In this document: positions 8,230 through 16,863 of the stretch, piece after piece
How positions within the stretch are numbered: the first letter of the stretch is position 1
Layout of the letters: each line of letters begins with the position of its first letter
DNA from: a bacterium HR17
Lineage (GTDB): Bacteria; Armatimonadota; Fervidibacteria; Fervidibacterales; Fervidibacteraceae
NCBI GenBank assembly: GCA_002898575.1
Contig: BEHT01000011.1
Coordinates: 1 to 64,000 of the forward strand
DNA length: 64,000 nt
Reading direction: 5' to 3'
Notes under the pieces: model-generated
Seen by the model: the letters and a program-made list of their open reading frames with translations, nothing else
What the model was told of the DNA's origin: nothing
Database searches by the model: none
Position numbers and translations under genes: made by a program

Positions 8230-9768
8230 ATGGGGCGACACCGGTGGTTGGTGGTGACCGCCGTCGCGATGGCGACAGGGTTGCTGGCAGCGGCACGGTT
8301 TCAGCCACCCCCTGCCGACGATATCGCTGCCATCAAGGCAAAAGAAGCCTGCCGCGATTGTCACCGCACTGTCGTGGACAATTATGCCCGTAGCGCCCAT
8401 GCGGGGTTGGCTTGTTCACAGTGCCATGCCGGCTCGCTAGAGCACCAAGACGCTGACGACCCCGCTAAAGTGCTACCAGTGGTGGACTTTCGCATTGAAA
8501 GTTGCGGCAACTGCCACCGCTTTCAGGCAGAGACTTACCTGATGGACGAGCCGGGCACAGCAGGGCTTTTCGGCGGCACGCCTGCCGACCCCCACGAGCA
8601 TCCCAAAACGAGGGACTTTCCGCTCTACAACAAAATCATCGCAGGGCACGGGTTCACCAAGGAATACAACGAAGAGCGTGGGCACCGTTACATCCTGCGC
8701 GACCACATCGCTACCAAGCGGGGCAAATACACGACTTGCCTGAACTGCAAATCCACACCCGTCGCCTACTATTGGGGGCGCAAGTGGAAGGGTATCCCGT
8801 TAGACGAAAACGCCGACTGGCATGCCGTGATCGCCCGCATTCCCAAAGAAACGCTGGACTACGGCGCTTCGTGCACCCATTGCCACGACCCGCACACGGC
8901 GCGTTTGCGTATCATCAACAAAGCGCTGCAGAGGGCAATCGCCGAACGGGGCGTCAACCCTTACTGGCAAGAGAAAAACGCCAAAAGTTTTGAGGCTGCC
9001 GACCAACAGCAGAAGGAGACGCTGCTGTGCGCCCAATGCCATGTGGAGTATGTTTGCGGACCGGGCGCCGACGGCAAGATGCGCTTTGTGTTCGGATGGC
9101 GTAAAGTGCGCGATTTGGACGCCTTCTATCGCGAACAGTTTGGCTACCAGCAAGATTGGGTGCACGCCCTCATCGGCGAACCGCTCATCAAAAGCCAGCA
9201 CCCTGAGACGGAAACTTTTTGGGAAAGCAAGTATGAGCGGGCAGGGGCATCGTGTGTGACCTGCCACATGCCAAAGGTCAAAGTCAACGGACGCCTCTTG
9301 ACTTCCCACTGGCTTACTTCACCCCTCAAATACATTGACCGCTTCATCGCGGGCAAACCGTTGGGGGCGTTTCCGTGCGGGCAGTGCCATAGCGTTGCGC
9401 CGCAAGTGCTGCGGGCACAAGTGTTGCGGGTGCAGCAGCATGTGAACGCGGTGCAACAACGCGCCCAACAAGCCCTCAGCGATAGCATTGACGCCATCGC
9501 CGCTGCCAAGCAAGCGCAAAAGGACGGAAAGGCGGTGGACGCCGCGCTGCTGCGGCAAGCCGTGCGGTTGCACCAACTGGCACACCTGCGGTGGGAAAAC
9601 TTGGTCGTCTCGGAAAACAGCATGGGCTTTCACAACCCTGAGGAAGTGCTCAAGGAGTTGAGCGAGGCGCTGGACGATGCCCGCCAAGCCCAACGGTTAG
9701 CGCTGCAAGCCATTGGTGCCCTTTTGCGCCCCGCTGCCGCTCCGACGACCACGCCCAAAACGCAATGA
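8230..9768 (+). CDS. Octaheme nitrite reductase (TvNiR/ONR-like, NrfA superfamily)
   Basis: 512 residues with signal segment; periplasmic six-electron reduction of nitrite to ammonium is the expected reaction. Eight heme motifs: CRDCH (41), CSQCH (62), CGNCH (92), CLNCK (170), CTHCH (215), CAQCH (267), CVTCH (342), CGQCH (383). The fourth, CxxCK, is the Lys-ligated catalytic heme, the position seen in Thioalkalivibrio ONR; classical NrfA has it first of five. Tyr274 and Cys276 (EYVC) match the Tyr-x-Cys pair that is covalently linked in TvNiR, and His360 (TSHWLTSPL) matches the catalytic His. The ATG at 8230 follows AAGGGAGGT and is preferred to an upstream one at 8164. It is transcribed away from the bc operon. 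Confidence 0.9.
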   Translation: MGRHRWLVVTAVAMATGLLAAARFQPPPADDIAAIKAKEACRDCHRTVVDNYARSAHAGLACSQCHAGSLEHQDADDPAKVLPVVDFRIESCGNCHRFQAETYLMDEPGTAGLFGGTPADPHEHPKTRDFPLYNKIIAGHGFTKEYNEERGHRYILRDHIATKRGKYTTCLNCKSTPVAYYWGRKWKGIPLDENADWHAVIARIPKETLDYGASCTHCHDPHTARLRIINKALQRAIAERGVNPYWQEKNAKSFEAADQQQKETLLCAQCHVEYVCGPGADGKMRFVFGWRKVRDLDAFYREQFGYQQDWVHALIGEPLIKSQHPETETFWESKYERAGASCVTCHMPKVKVNGRLLTSHWLTSPLKYIDRFIAGKPLGAFPCGQCHSVAPQVLRAQVLRVQQHVNAVQQRAQQALSDSIDAIAAAKQAQKDGKAVDAALLRQAVRLHQLAHLRWENLVVSENSMGFHNPEEVLKELSEALDDARQAQRLALQAIGALLRPAAAPTTTPKTQ

Positions 9769-9819
9769 GACGGGTCAATGGACGGGCGAGGTGCCGCAAA
9801 AAGAGGGGTGCGGTAGCGG

Positions 9820-11901
9820 CTATTTGCGGGGCACAGCGCCTGAGACAATGTCGGGCACGGTCAGGTCGTCCACACCTAACACCTTGAAGACGCGGATGGG
9901 TTGCGCCCGCCCGCGAACGGTCACCTCGCCGACAGGCTCTGCCTGTAGTTGCGCTCCGAACGCAACCGCCGCCAGATAGGTCGTCTCGCTGATAAGGACA
10001 AGGCTGCCCAACTCTTTGTTCATGCCTTCTAAGCGCGACGCGACATTGACTGTGTCGCCGATAACCGTCAAATCCATTTGGCGGCGCGAACCGATAGCGC
10101 CAAACACCATCGGACCGGTGTGAACGCCGATGCGCATGACTAACTCAGGCAGACCGCGCTGCTGGAACCTCTGGCGCAATCGTTCCATCGCTTGTTGCAT
10201 GGCAACGGCGCAACGGACGGCGCGGGCAGCGTGGTCAGGCTGCGGGACAGGTACGCCGAACAGCACCATGATGCCGTCGCCGATAAACTTGCTGGTCGTG
10301 CCTTCATAGCGGTCAATCACCGCGGTCATCGCCTCAAAGTATTCGTTGAGCAAGGCAGCGACTTCGCTAGGCGAGCGGGCTTCTGAAATCGCTGTGAACC
10401 CTTGTAAGTCGGAGAACAACACTGTCGCTTCCACGAGACGCGGGCGTGTGAGGCTTTCTTCAGAGGCAGCGACCATCGTTTCCAACACCGCCGGTGCCAC
10501 AAAGCGCTGAAACCGCTGACGGATATGGCGGGCGTGTCGCTCTACAGCGAATTGGAGGTAAGCGGTGCTGACGGCAAAAACGAAGGCAATGGACGCCAGC
10601 AACGGGGCTAAGGGGATAACCCATAGCCATCGGTCTAAGGCAAACAGCGCGCCATACAGGCATGCCCCTGCCAGTAGCACGGTCAACGGGAGCGCGAACA
10701 ACGGACGCACCGCAAAAACGAGCGTGGCGGTCAGCAAGACCATCGCCAGCAACAAAAGTCGCTGCATCCACAAGGGGGTAAAATGCAAAAAACGACGCGA
10801 TAGCAGCATTTGCGCTAAGGTGGCGTGGATTTCCACACCAGGAAAAGTGGCGGAGAAAGGGGTAACGAAAAAATCCTTCGCCAGTTTGGAAGTCACCCCA
10901 ACAAACACTAACTTGCCCTTGAAAAGGCGGCGCAGGGTCGCATCAGCGATGCCGTGCTCTTCAGGTGCCAAGAGCACTTTCATGGGCACATAGCGGAAAG
11001 ACCCTTCAGGTCCCGCAAAGTTGAGCAGCACGGCTTGATAGGGCAAACCGCTAAATCCCGGCTCTTGGTCTACATACGGCAGGGTCGGTAGGGACCGCCC
11101 TTGAAACTGCCGGCGAGCAATTTGTCGTTCTACGACATCAGGGGTTAACCCTAACCACAGCCCTGCAGCTAAGGCACCCAGCGACGGACGCCAACCCCAC
11201 GCGTCTCGCCCCGCCACAGTTGCCGCACGGACGACGCGGTCAGAGTCCACGCTCATGTTGATGATACCCGCACCAGCGACGCTGTCGTAAAGGACGGGGT
11301 GGGGTGTCTGCGTTGAGACATCTTGCCCGCTTTTGAGCAACAGGCAAGGTAAGAGGACAGCCCCGTGCGACTGCGCCGCTTGGGCGAAGGCGGTATCGTC
11401 TGCAGAACCGTAGAGGCTGGGGGTGTCCATGTGGATGTCAAAAGCGACTACTTTTGCGCCAGCCTGCCGGAGGCGACGAAGCACCTCCGCATAAAGGGTG
11501 CGGGGGATAGGGTTGATGGGTATCTGACGCGATTTCAACCACTCCTCGGTCGCATCGTCTATCGCGACGATGACGATGTCCAGTAGGTGGGCGAACGCCC
11601 CGTTGTAGGCGCGGTGCAGGTGCCCCTGCAAACGCGTTTCGGTGGACGGTGACAAGCGCCAATCCAACGCTCTACCGTCCTGCCAGACGCTGCCGCGCAT
11701 CCGCATCACAAGGTCGTAAAGCAAACAGTTGACGAGAAGCAGTTGGGGTGTGAAAGGCAAAGCGGCTGGCTGCCCCATGATGCCCCCCAACACATCGTTT
11801 TGGTAGAACCAACCGAGCGAAGCGCTGGTGACCACGATGACGGCTAACGCGACGACGCGCTGCAAGCGTTGACGCCGTCGGGTGCCTTGAAAACCCCCCA
11901 T
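9820..11901 (-). CDS. CHASE2-domain membrane adenylate/guanylate cyclase
   Basis: About 693 residues. An N-terminal helix is followed by an extracytoplasmic CHASE2 sensor (DIVIVAIDDATEEWL to roughly residue 390), three closely spaced membrane helices (about 400-470), and a C-terminal class III cyclase domain (ATVLFSDLQGFTAISE, FIGDGIMVLFG, DLTVIGDTVNVASRLE). The metal-binding aspartates in SDLQGF and GDGIM are present. It would turn an envelope signal into cAMP or cGMP; substrate choice cannot be read reliably. A start at 11901 with GAAGGAAA upstream is preferred to one at 11931. It converges with the nitrite reductase gene. Confidence 0.9.
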   Translation of the reverse strand: MGGFQGTRRRQRLQRVVALAVIVVTSASLGWFYQNDVLGGIMGQPAALPFTPQLLLVNCLLYDLVMRMRGSVWQDGRALDWRLSPSTETRLQGHLHRAYNGAFAHLLDIVIVAIDDATEEWLKSRQIPINPIPRTLYAEVLRRLRQAGAKVVAFDIHMDTPSLYGSADDTAFAQAAQSHGAVLLPCLLLKSGQDVSTQTPHPVLYDSVAGAGIINMSVDSDRVVRAATVAGRDAWGWRPSLGALAAGLWLGLTPDVVERQIARRQFQGRSLPTLPYVDQEPGFSGLPYQAVLLNFAGPEGSFRYVPMKVLLAPEEHGIADATLRRLFKGKLVFVGVTSKLAKDFFVTPFSATFPGVEIHATLAQMLLSRRFLHFTPLWMQRLLLLAMVLLTATLVFAVRPLFALPLTVLLAGACLYGALFALDRWLWVIPLAPLLASIAFVFAVSTAYLQFAVERHARHIRQRFQRFVAPAVLETMVAASEESLTRPRLVEATVLFSDLQGFTAISEARSPSEVAALLNEYFEAMTAVIDRYEGTTSKFIGDGIMVLFGVPVPQPDHAARAVRCAVAMQQAMERLRQRFQQRGLPELVMRIGVHTGPMVFGAIGSRRQMDLTVIGDTVNVASRLEGMNKELGSLVLISETTYLAAVAFGAQLQAEPVGEVTVRGRAQPIRVFKVLGVDDLTVPDIVSGAVPRK

Positions 11902-11956
11902 GTTTCCTTCGCCTCTGTTCTCGGCGCGCATTTCGCTAACAATTGTGCGGCGGATG

Positions 11957-11965
11957 TGCGATAAT
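11957..11965 (+). promoter_or_regulatory. Extended -10 promoter element for tatC
   Basis: TGCGATAAT lies 20 bases before the tatC start, with TG at the extended -10 position. The surrounding GTGCGATAATTTG is identical to the one before the HlyD gene at 31.8 kb. No good -35 box is seen. Confidence 0.4.
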
Positions 11966-11984
11966 TTGGCAGTGGTGACCCGTC

Positions 11985-12863
11985 ATGCCACGATGGCAAT
12001 GGTGGTTGGCTGGCGGTGCGGGGGCAACTTCGCTGGTGCTGGCGTCCTTATTGCTGCTGGGCAAAAAGCGCCGTAACGGTGACCCCGCGCCTGAATTGGC
12101 GACGGAACCCTCGGAGGGACCGCCGGGCGACCGCGAAATGACCTTTTGGGAGCACTTGGAAGAGTTACGGACGCGGTTGCTTCGGTCGTTGCTTTACATC
12201 ACCGTCGGCAGCGTTGTCGGTTGGATTTACTACCAACCCATTCTCAAATGGGTCACTCACCCTGTAGAACCGGCGCTCACAACGCTCAAGGTGCCGATTT
12301 TGGTGTTCCAAAATGTCGCCGAACCGTTCTTGCTTCAGTTGCAGGTGAGCGTGGCAGCCGGCATCGCACTGGCGTTTCCGTTTGTCCTTTACGAAGTGTT
12401 GGCGTTCGTTTGGCCAGCCCTGTATCCGCACGAGAAACGGTTCGCTCTGCAGTTGGTGCCGTTGTCGCTCGCATTGTTTTTGTTGGGTGTGGCGACCGTT
12501 TACGGGCTTTTGCCCCCTGCGTTTCTCTGGCTGCTGAACTTTACGCCCAAAGAACCGCCGTCGCTCATCCTCAACTTTGGACGGCAATACATCTGGCTCG
12601 TGGTGAAACTGATGGTGGCGATGGGGTTGGTGTTCCAGATGCCGCTGGTGTTGATGTTCCTGGGGCGTTTGGGGTTGGTGTCGGCGCGCGGTCTATTGCG
12701 CTATTGGCGGCACGCTATCATCGCCATCTTTACCATCTCCGCGATCATTACGCCGACTTGGGACCCGATCAACATGACCCTTTGGGCGATGCCCATCGTC
12801 GTCCTCTACTTCTTGAGTGTTTTGCTGGTGGCGTTAGTGCAACGGAGCAATCGCGAACCTTAA
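11985..12863 (+). CDS. tatC: Sec-independent translocase subunit TatC
   Basis: 292 residues; the core of the twin-arginine translocon, which exports folded proteins. The TatC core begins at MTFWEHLEELRTRL and contains six helices, ending with ITPTWDPINMTLWAMP. There is an N-terminal extension of about 50 residues with an extra hydrophobic helix (WWLAGGAGATSLVL) and a charged Pro/Glu-rich linker, not part of standard TatC. Likely substrates in this window are the Rieske protein and the aldo/keto reductase at 42.9 kb. secG follows. Confidence 0.93.
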   Translation: MPRWQWWLAGGAGATSLVLASLLLLGKKRRNGDPAPELATEPSEGPPGDREMTFWEHLEELRTRLLRSLLYITVGSVVGWIYYQPILKWVTHPVEPALTTLKVPILVFQNVAEPFLLQLQVSVAAGIALAFPFVLYEVLAFVWPALYPHEKRFALQLVPLSLALFLLGVATVYGLLPPAFLWLLNFTPKEPPSLILNFGRQYIWLVVKLMVAMGLVFQMPLVLMFLGRLGLVSARGLLRYWRHAIIAIFTISAIITPTWDPINMTLWAMPIVVLYFLSVLLVALVQRSNREP

Positions 12864-13003
12864 GTGACACAATTCGGAGGGTGCGGCGCTTGCCAAGATG
12901 CCAAATTAGGGGACGCCTGATAAGACGGGCACGATTGAGCGTGCCGAAAAGCGCGCCTTCCAACAAACGGCACGACTCTGTCACCTGAAGGGGGAATGTG
13001 ACG

Positions 13004-13252
13004 ATGCAAGTTTTGGGCTATTTGATCGCCGGGCTGAATTTGCTGTTCGCTATCGGGTTAGTGTTAGCGATGCTTTTTCACATTACAGAGCAAGAGACCG
13101 GTGGCGCTGGCGGCGGGTGGGGCATCGTCGGCGGGCGCCACATCCTTACGAGCCAATCGGGTGTGGCAACTTTTTTGGATCGCTTCATCACTTGGCTGGC
13201 AGCCGGGTTTTTGATCACCGCGTTCCTGACGGTGTTCGTGTTTCGGATGTAA
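13004..13252 (+). CDS. secG: Preprotein translocase subunit SecG
   Basis: 82 residues with two membrane helices joined by a Gly-rich loop (GGAGGGWGIVGGR), then FLDRFITWLAAGFLITAF, the SecG pattern. It assists SecYE in protein export. The ATG at 13004 is 9 bases after a GGGGG site; a GTG at 12998 is too close to it. Lying next to tatC, it makes a small export pair. Confidence 0.85.
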   Translation: MQVLGYLIAGLNLLFAIGLVLAMLFHITEQETGGAGGGWGIVGGRHILTSQSGVATFLDRFITWLAAGFLITAFLTVFVFRM

Positions 13253-13350
13253 ACGGCTTTTAAGAGGTGTTGTCCCCGTGCCGATAAGGAGAATGGCGGG
13301 GCTCTCTCGCCGCTCAAACGCAACGCGGCAGCGAAAGGGGATGACACCTC

Positions 13351-14310
13351 ATGCCACGCCGCACTTTGTTATTGGCGGCAGCGATTTGTTTCGTCGTGGC
13401 AGTCTTAGCCACGCTTTGGGTTGTGCGCAACCGGCAAACACCGCCACCACAAATAGCGCAAGAGGCGCCGAAAGTGCGGGTATTTGCGGCGCTGCGAGAC
13501 CTTCCGAAGGGCGCCCGTATTGCCAGCACGGACCTCGCCGTGCGCGAGGTGCCGGTTGACCAAGCCCCCAGCGACGCGGTCACTGACATCGCTCAAGCGG
13601 TCAATGCCATCCTGCTCCAAGAGGTGCGTAAGGACGAACCCCTGCGGCTCAGCCTGCTGATCCCGCCTCCAGAACAATTGCGGGAGTTTCGGGTGCCGCT
13701 GGGGCTGCGGGGCTTCGTCCTCTATCAACCCTTCACAGAAGGCGCTGCCGATATGTTGCTGCCCGGCGACTTGGTAGATGTCATTGCGACCAAGCGGGTC
13801 GGCGACACGACGCTCGCGGAAGTCATCGTCCAACGCGCCCAAGTGTTAGTCGCCGAGCATTACACCCCCGGCGTCTCGCGCGAGCAACGCCTTCGCGAGG
13901 CGGCGTTGACCCGCGCGGCACAAACTTCCGTCGTAGGGGCGACGCCCGAGCCGCGTCCCGACGGGGGCAGCCAAACAGCGCCGCCACCGCAAGCAGCAGG
14001 GGCACAACAGCCCGCGACCATGCGACGAATCGTGTTGGCGGTGACACCCCAAGAATCCGTGCGGTTAGCGCGGGCGTTGGAGGAAGGGCGCGCCCTAACG
14101 GTTTTGCGCAACGAACGCGATTTCACATCCCTCCCGCCCCTGCGGTCACCCCGTGTCGTTCCGACACACCGCCATGAACCGCCCCCTGCGCGCCCGGCAC
14201 CGTTGCGCCCTGCGCCAGTGATTTCCGCGCCCTTTCCGCCGCCCCGTCCAGTGCAAACCGTCGTCGTGTATCGGGGCACGCAACGCGAAGAAGTGCTTGT
14301 GAGCCGTTGA
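13351..14310 (+). CDS. cpaB: CpaB-like SAF-domain protein
   Basis: 319 residues: N-terminal membrane anchor (LLLAAAICFVVAVLATLWVV), an SAF domain (VRVFAALRDLPKGARIASTD), and an RcpC/CpaB region with the LLPGDLVDVIAT motif. The C-terminal 100 residues are rich in Pro and Arg. CpaB proteins belong to Flp/Tad pilus assembly in the periplasm. It is followed 33 bases later by a cpaE homologue, but no pilin, CpaC secretin or CpaF ATPase gene is near. Confidence 0.8.
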   Translation: MPRRTLLLAAAICFVVAVLATLWVVRNRQTPPPQIAQEAPKVRVFAALRDLPKGARIASTDLAVREVPVDQAPSDAVTDIAQAVNAILLQEVRKDEPLRLSLLIPPPEQLREFRVPLGLRGFVLYQPFTEGAADMLLPGDLVDVIATKRVGDTTLAEVIVQRAQVLVAEHYTPGVSREQRLREAALTRAAQTSVVGATPEPRPDGGSQTAPPPQAAGAQQPATMRRIVLAVTPQESVRLARALEEGRALTVLRNERDFTSLPPLRSPRVVPTHRHEPPPARPAPLRPAPVISAPFPPPRPVQTVVVYRGTQREEVLVSR

Positions 14311-14343
14311 CCTGCGTGCCGCTCAGGGAACGGGGGAAAGGCT

Positions 14344-15813
14344 ATGGCGGACATGCATGGGCAGCCTGTCGTGACTTTTGTCGTCATCGGCGAGGATGTG
14401 ACTGTGCCCGAAGCACCTTGCTGGCAAGTCGCAGAACAGTTGACGACTTTGACCGATTGGCAAACAGCGTTGGAAACGGTCATCGCCCTTACGCCCCAGT
14501 TTGTCGTCGTGGATGGGGATCGGTTTGCTCCCGATGCCTTAACGCTGGCACGACAAGTGCGCCTGCAAACCCTCCCCGTCGGTGTTTTGCTTGCCACCGA
14601 TCGCACCGACCCCGTGTTTTTTCAGGAAGCCGCGTTAGCCGGTGTGGATGGGGTCATTCCCCGCCACCCTTCACCCGAACAACTTCACCGCACCCTGCTG
14701 GCGATTGCCGATACCCCTCGGTGGCGTCAGTCGGGCATCGCAGATATTTTGAACGCTTGTCAGCCAGCTGGCACTTTCTCGGAGGTCACATCAACATCAG
14801 AGCGATCGCCAGAGGTCACCGTCTTGACGGCAGAGGCTGCGGGTGTCCCGGAAGTTGACGCGTTGGAAGCCACCTTCGTTCCACCGCACACCGAGACAGA
14901 TACCGCTCCGCAACAAAAAGACGGAGCCGAGGAAGCATTCAAGGAAGGCGGCGCGGTAGCGGCAGCCGTTGAAACCCATGTCTCGCCGCCAGTGCCCCCG
15001 ACCGAGACCGCGTTTGAGCGTCCAGAGCCGTCGTTCGCCGCCGGGCAACGAGGGCGAGTCATCGCCTTAAGCAGTGGACGGGGCGGTGTGGGCAAAACGA
15101 CGGTGCTCGTGAATTTGGCGATCGCTTTGGCGCAGGAAACGAACGAGCCGATCGCCGTCTTGGATTTGTTCATCGGCGACACCCTCGTGCTCATCAACGC
15201 TACGGCGCGGATGACGATCAGCGAAATCCCTGAAGCCGTGCGCGAGGTGGATCTGGCGCTGCTGCAATCGTGCGCATTGCGGCACGAAACGGGCGTTCAC
15301 TTCTTCACCTGGTTCTTCGCGCCGGAGCGCAACTTGCCCGATTACATTGACCTGAACCGTTTGGAAGCGGTGTTGAAGGCGTTGCGTGAGGGCTATCCCT
15401 ACATCCTCGTGGACACGCCGGTGACGCTCTATGTGCCCGATTTGGAGTTGCTGCGGTTTACCGATGAAGTCATCGTGATCGCGGTGCCCTGGGATTTGCT
15501 GTCCGTGCGGGCGACGCGGGCGCTAACGATGGGTATGCGCCAATGGGGCGTCACGCCCAAGTTATTGCTCAACCGTGTGGAGAGCAACAGCGAGTTGTCG
15601 CCGGAGTTCGTTGCCAATCAACTGGGGTTGGAAGTGTGGGATATGATTCCCAACAACGCGCGCTTAGCCGTCCACGCAACCAATTCGGGGGAGCCGATTA
15701 TCTTGAACCATCCCGAAAGCGATGTGGCGACAGCGATCCGTCGGGCGGCACGGCGCTTGGCAGGGCTGCCTGTTGAAGGACCGCGCCGCCGACGGTTCCC
15801 CTTGTTTTTCTGA
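14344..15813 (+). CDS. cpaE: CpaE/TadZ-like ATPase with receiver-like N-terminus
   Basis: 489 residues. Residues 1-125 resemble a response-regulator receiver fold; a Glu/Pro/Ala-rich linker of about 110 residues follows; the rest is a MinD/ParA-type ATPase. The P-loop reads SGRGGVGKTT, so the signature Lys of the deviant Walker A box (KGGxGKT) is Arg here. TadZ/CpaE proteins position Tad pilus machines at the pole. The gene has GGGGGAAAGG before its ATG and follows cpaB as an operon. The lack of other tad genes makes the role uncertain. Confidence 0.82.
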   Translation: MADMHGQPVVTFVVIGEDVTVPEAPCWQVAEQLTTLTDWQTALETVIALTPQFVVVDGDRFAPDALTLARQVRLQTLPVGVLLATDRTDPVFFQEAALAGVDGVIPRHPSPEQLHRTLLAIADTPRWRQSGIADILNACQPAGTFSEVTSTSERSPEVTVLTAEAAGVPEVDALEATFVPPHTETDTAPQQKDGAEEAFKEGGAVAAAVETHVSPPVPPTETAFERPEPSFAAGQRGRVIALSSGRGGVGKTTVLVNLAIALAQETNEPIAVLDLFIGDTLVLINATARMTISEIPEAVREVDLALLQSCALRHETGVHFFTWFFAPERNLPDYIDLNRLEAVLKALREGYPYILVDTPVTLYVPDLELLRFTDEVIVIAVPWDLLSVRATRALTMGMRQWGVTPKLLLNRVESNSELSPEFVANQLGLEVWDMIPNNARLAVHATNSGEPIILNHPESDVATAIRRAARRLAGLPVEGPRRRRFPLFF

Positions 15814-15818
15814 CGCGA

Positions 15819-16805
15819 TCACGCTACGCCTGCCGCACGCAACACGGCATGTTTGACGATGGCTTGCGTGAGCGGAATTTTGTAAGCGTTCTGGGCGAGC
15901 GGTTGGGCTTTGGCGACGGCGGCTTTGCCGGCTTGTTCGGCGAGTTGGGGCGTGATGCGGTTGCCTTTCAGCACTGCTTCGGCTTCCGAAGCACGCCAAG
16001 GGATCGGCGCCACGCCCGACAACACCACGCGGACATCTTCACAGACGCCGTCTCGCAACCGCAGCGCGACAGCCGCACCCGTGACGGCGAAGTCCAGCGA
16101 TTTTTTCTCGCGGAATTTGAGGTAGGTGCTGCGCGTGTTTGATGGCGGCGTGGGGACATGCACCTCAACCAACACTTCATCGGGTTCAATGACCGTCTCG
16201 TGATCTAAGCGGCGGGACGGTAGCACAAAAAATTCTTCTAAGGGGAGCGTCCGCTTGCCGCGTGGCGAGACCAGCGTGACTGTCGCGTTCAAAGCGATCA
16301 GAGCAGGGGCGCAATCGGAGGGATGGACGATGTAACACGGTCCACCACCCAAAATGGCGTGGTATTTGTTTTCGCCGTTGTAAGCGTAACAGAGTGGACC
16401 GCCCTTTTTCAAACACAGCGTGTGTTCGTCGCGGTAATACCAGCAACGCGGGCGCTGGCACAAGTTACCCCCGATCGTGCCGACATTGCGGATTTGAGGT
16501 GTCGCAACCGAATGGGCGGCTTCCGCCAACGCTGTGAAGCGTTGGCGAATGACCGAGTGCGTTTCAATTTCGGTCAAGGTCACAAGGGCACCCAACCGCA
16601 GCCCGTCCCGCTCGGAAAAGCGGATGTAGTGAAGATGGCGGAGGCTTTTGAGGTTGACGATGCGTTGCGGGGCAATAATGCCTTCTTTCAATTCGCCCAG
16701 CAAATCCACGCCGCCCGCCAACACCTTCGCATCGCGCCATTGCCGTCCCAACGCGCCGACGGCTTCCTCCAACGAAGACGGCTTGATATACTCAAACGGG
16801 CGCAT
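15819..16805 (-). CDS. Molybdenum hydroxylase FAD-binding subunit (xanthine dehydrogenase family)
   Basis: 328 residues. FAD-binding motifs are VLAGGVDLL near residue 32 and IRNVGTIGGNL near 110, typical of CoxM/XdhB/PaoB subunits. After GGNL comes a Cys-rich insert (CQRPRCWYYR, CLKKGG, LCYAYNGENKYHAI) like the [4Fe-4S]-binding loop of E. coli PaoB/YagS and 4-hydroxybenzoyl-CoA reductase beta. The ATG at 16805 follows AAAGGAGG. No [2Fe-2S] or molybdopterin subunit gene is adjacent, so the subunit is an orphan here; a MocA-like gene at 39.4 kb may serve the same enzyme class. Confidence 0.88.
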   Translation of the reverse strand: MRPFEYIKPSSLEEAVGALGRQWRDAKVLAGGVDLLGELKEGIIAPQRIVNLKSLRHLHYIRFSERDGLRLGALVTLTEIETHSVIRQRFTALAEAAHSVATPQIRNVGTIGGNLCQRPRCWYYRDEHTLCLKKGGPLCYAYNGENKYHAILGGGPCYIVHPSDCAPALIALNATVTLVSPRGKRTLPLEEFFVLPSRRLDHETVIEPDEVLVEVHVPTPPSNTRSTYLKFREKKSLDFAVTGAAVALRLRDGVCEDVRVVLSGVAPIPWRASEAEAVLKGNRITPQLAEQAGKAAVAKAQPLAQNAYKIPLTQAIVKHAVLRAAGVA

Positions 16806-16863
16806 GACGCTCCGCCTCCTTTCGCTCCCGAATCCCTGTCGCAATCGCGACGGACACGGCACA

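Noticed and set aside
12871-12905. Degenerate copy of the repeat (TCGGAGGGTGC) before secG
   Set aside because: Only the first 11 bases match; no second arm or tail.
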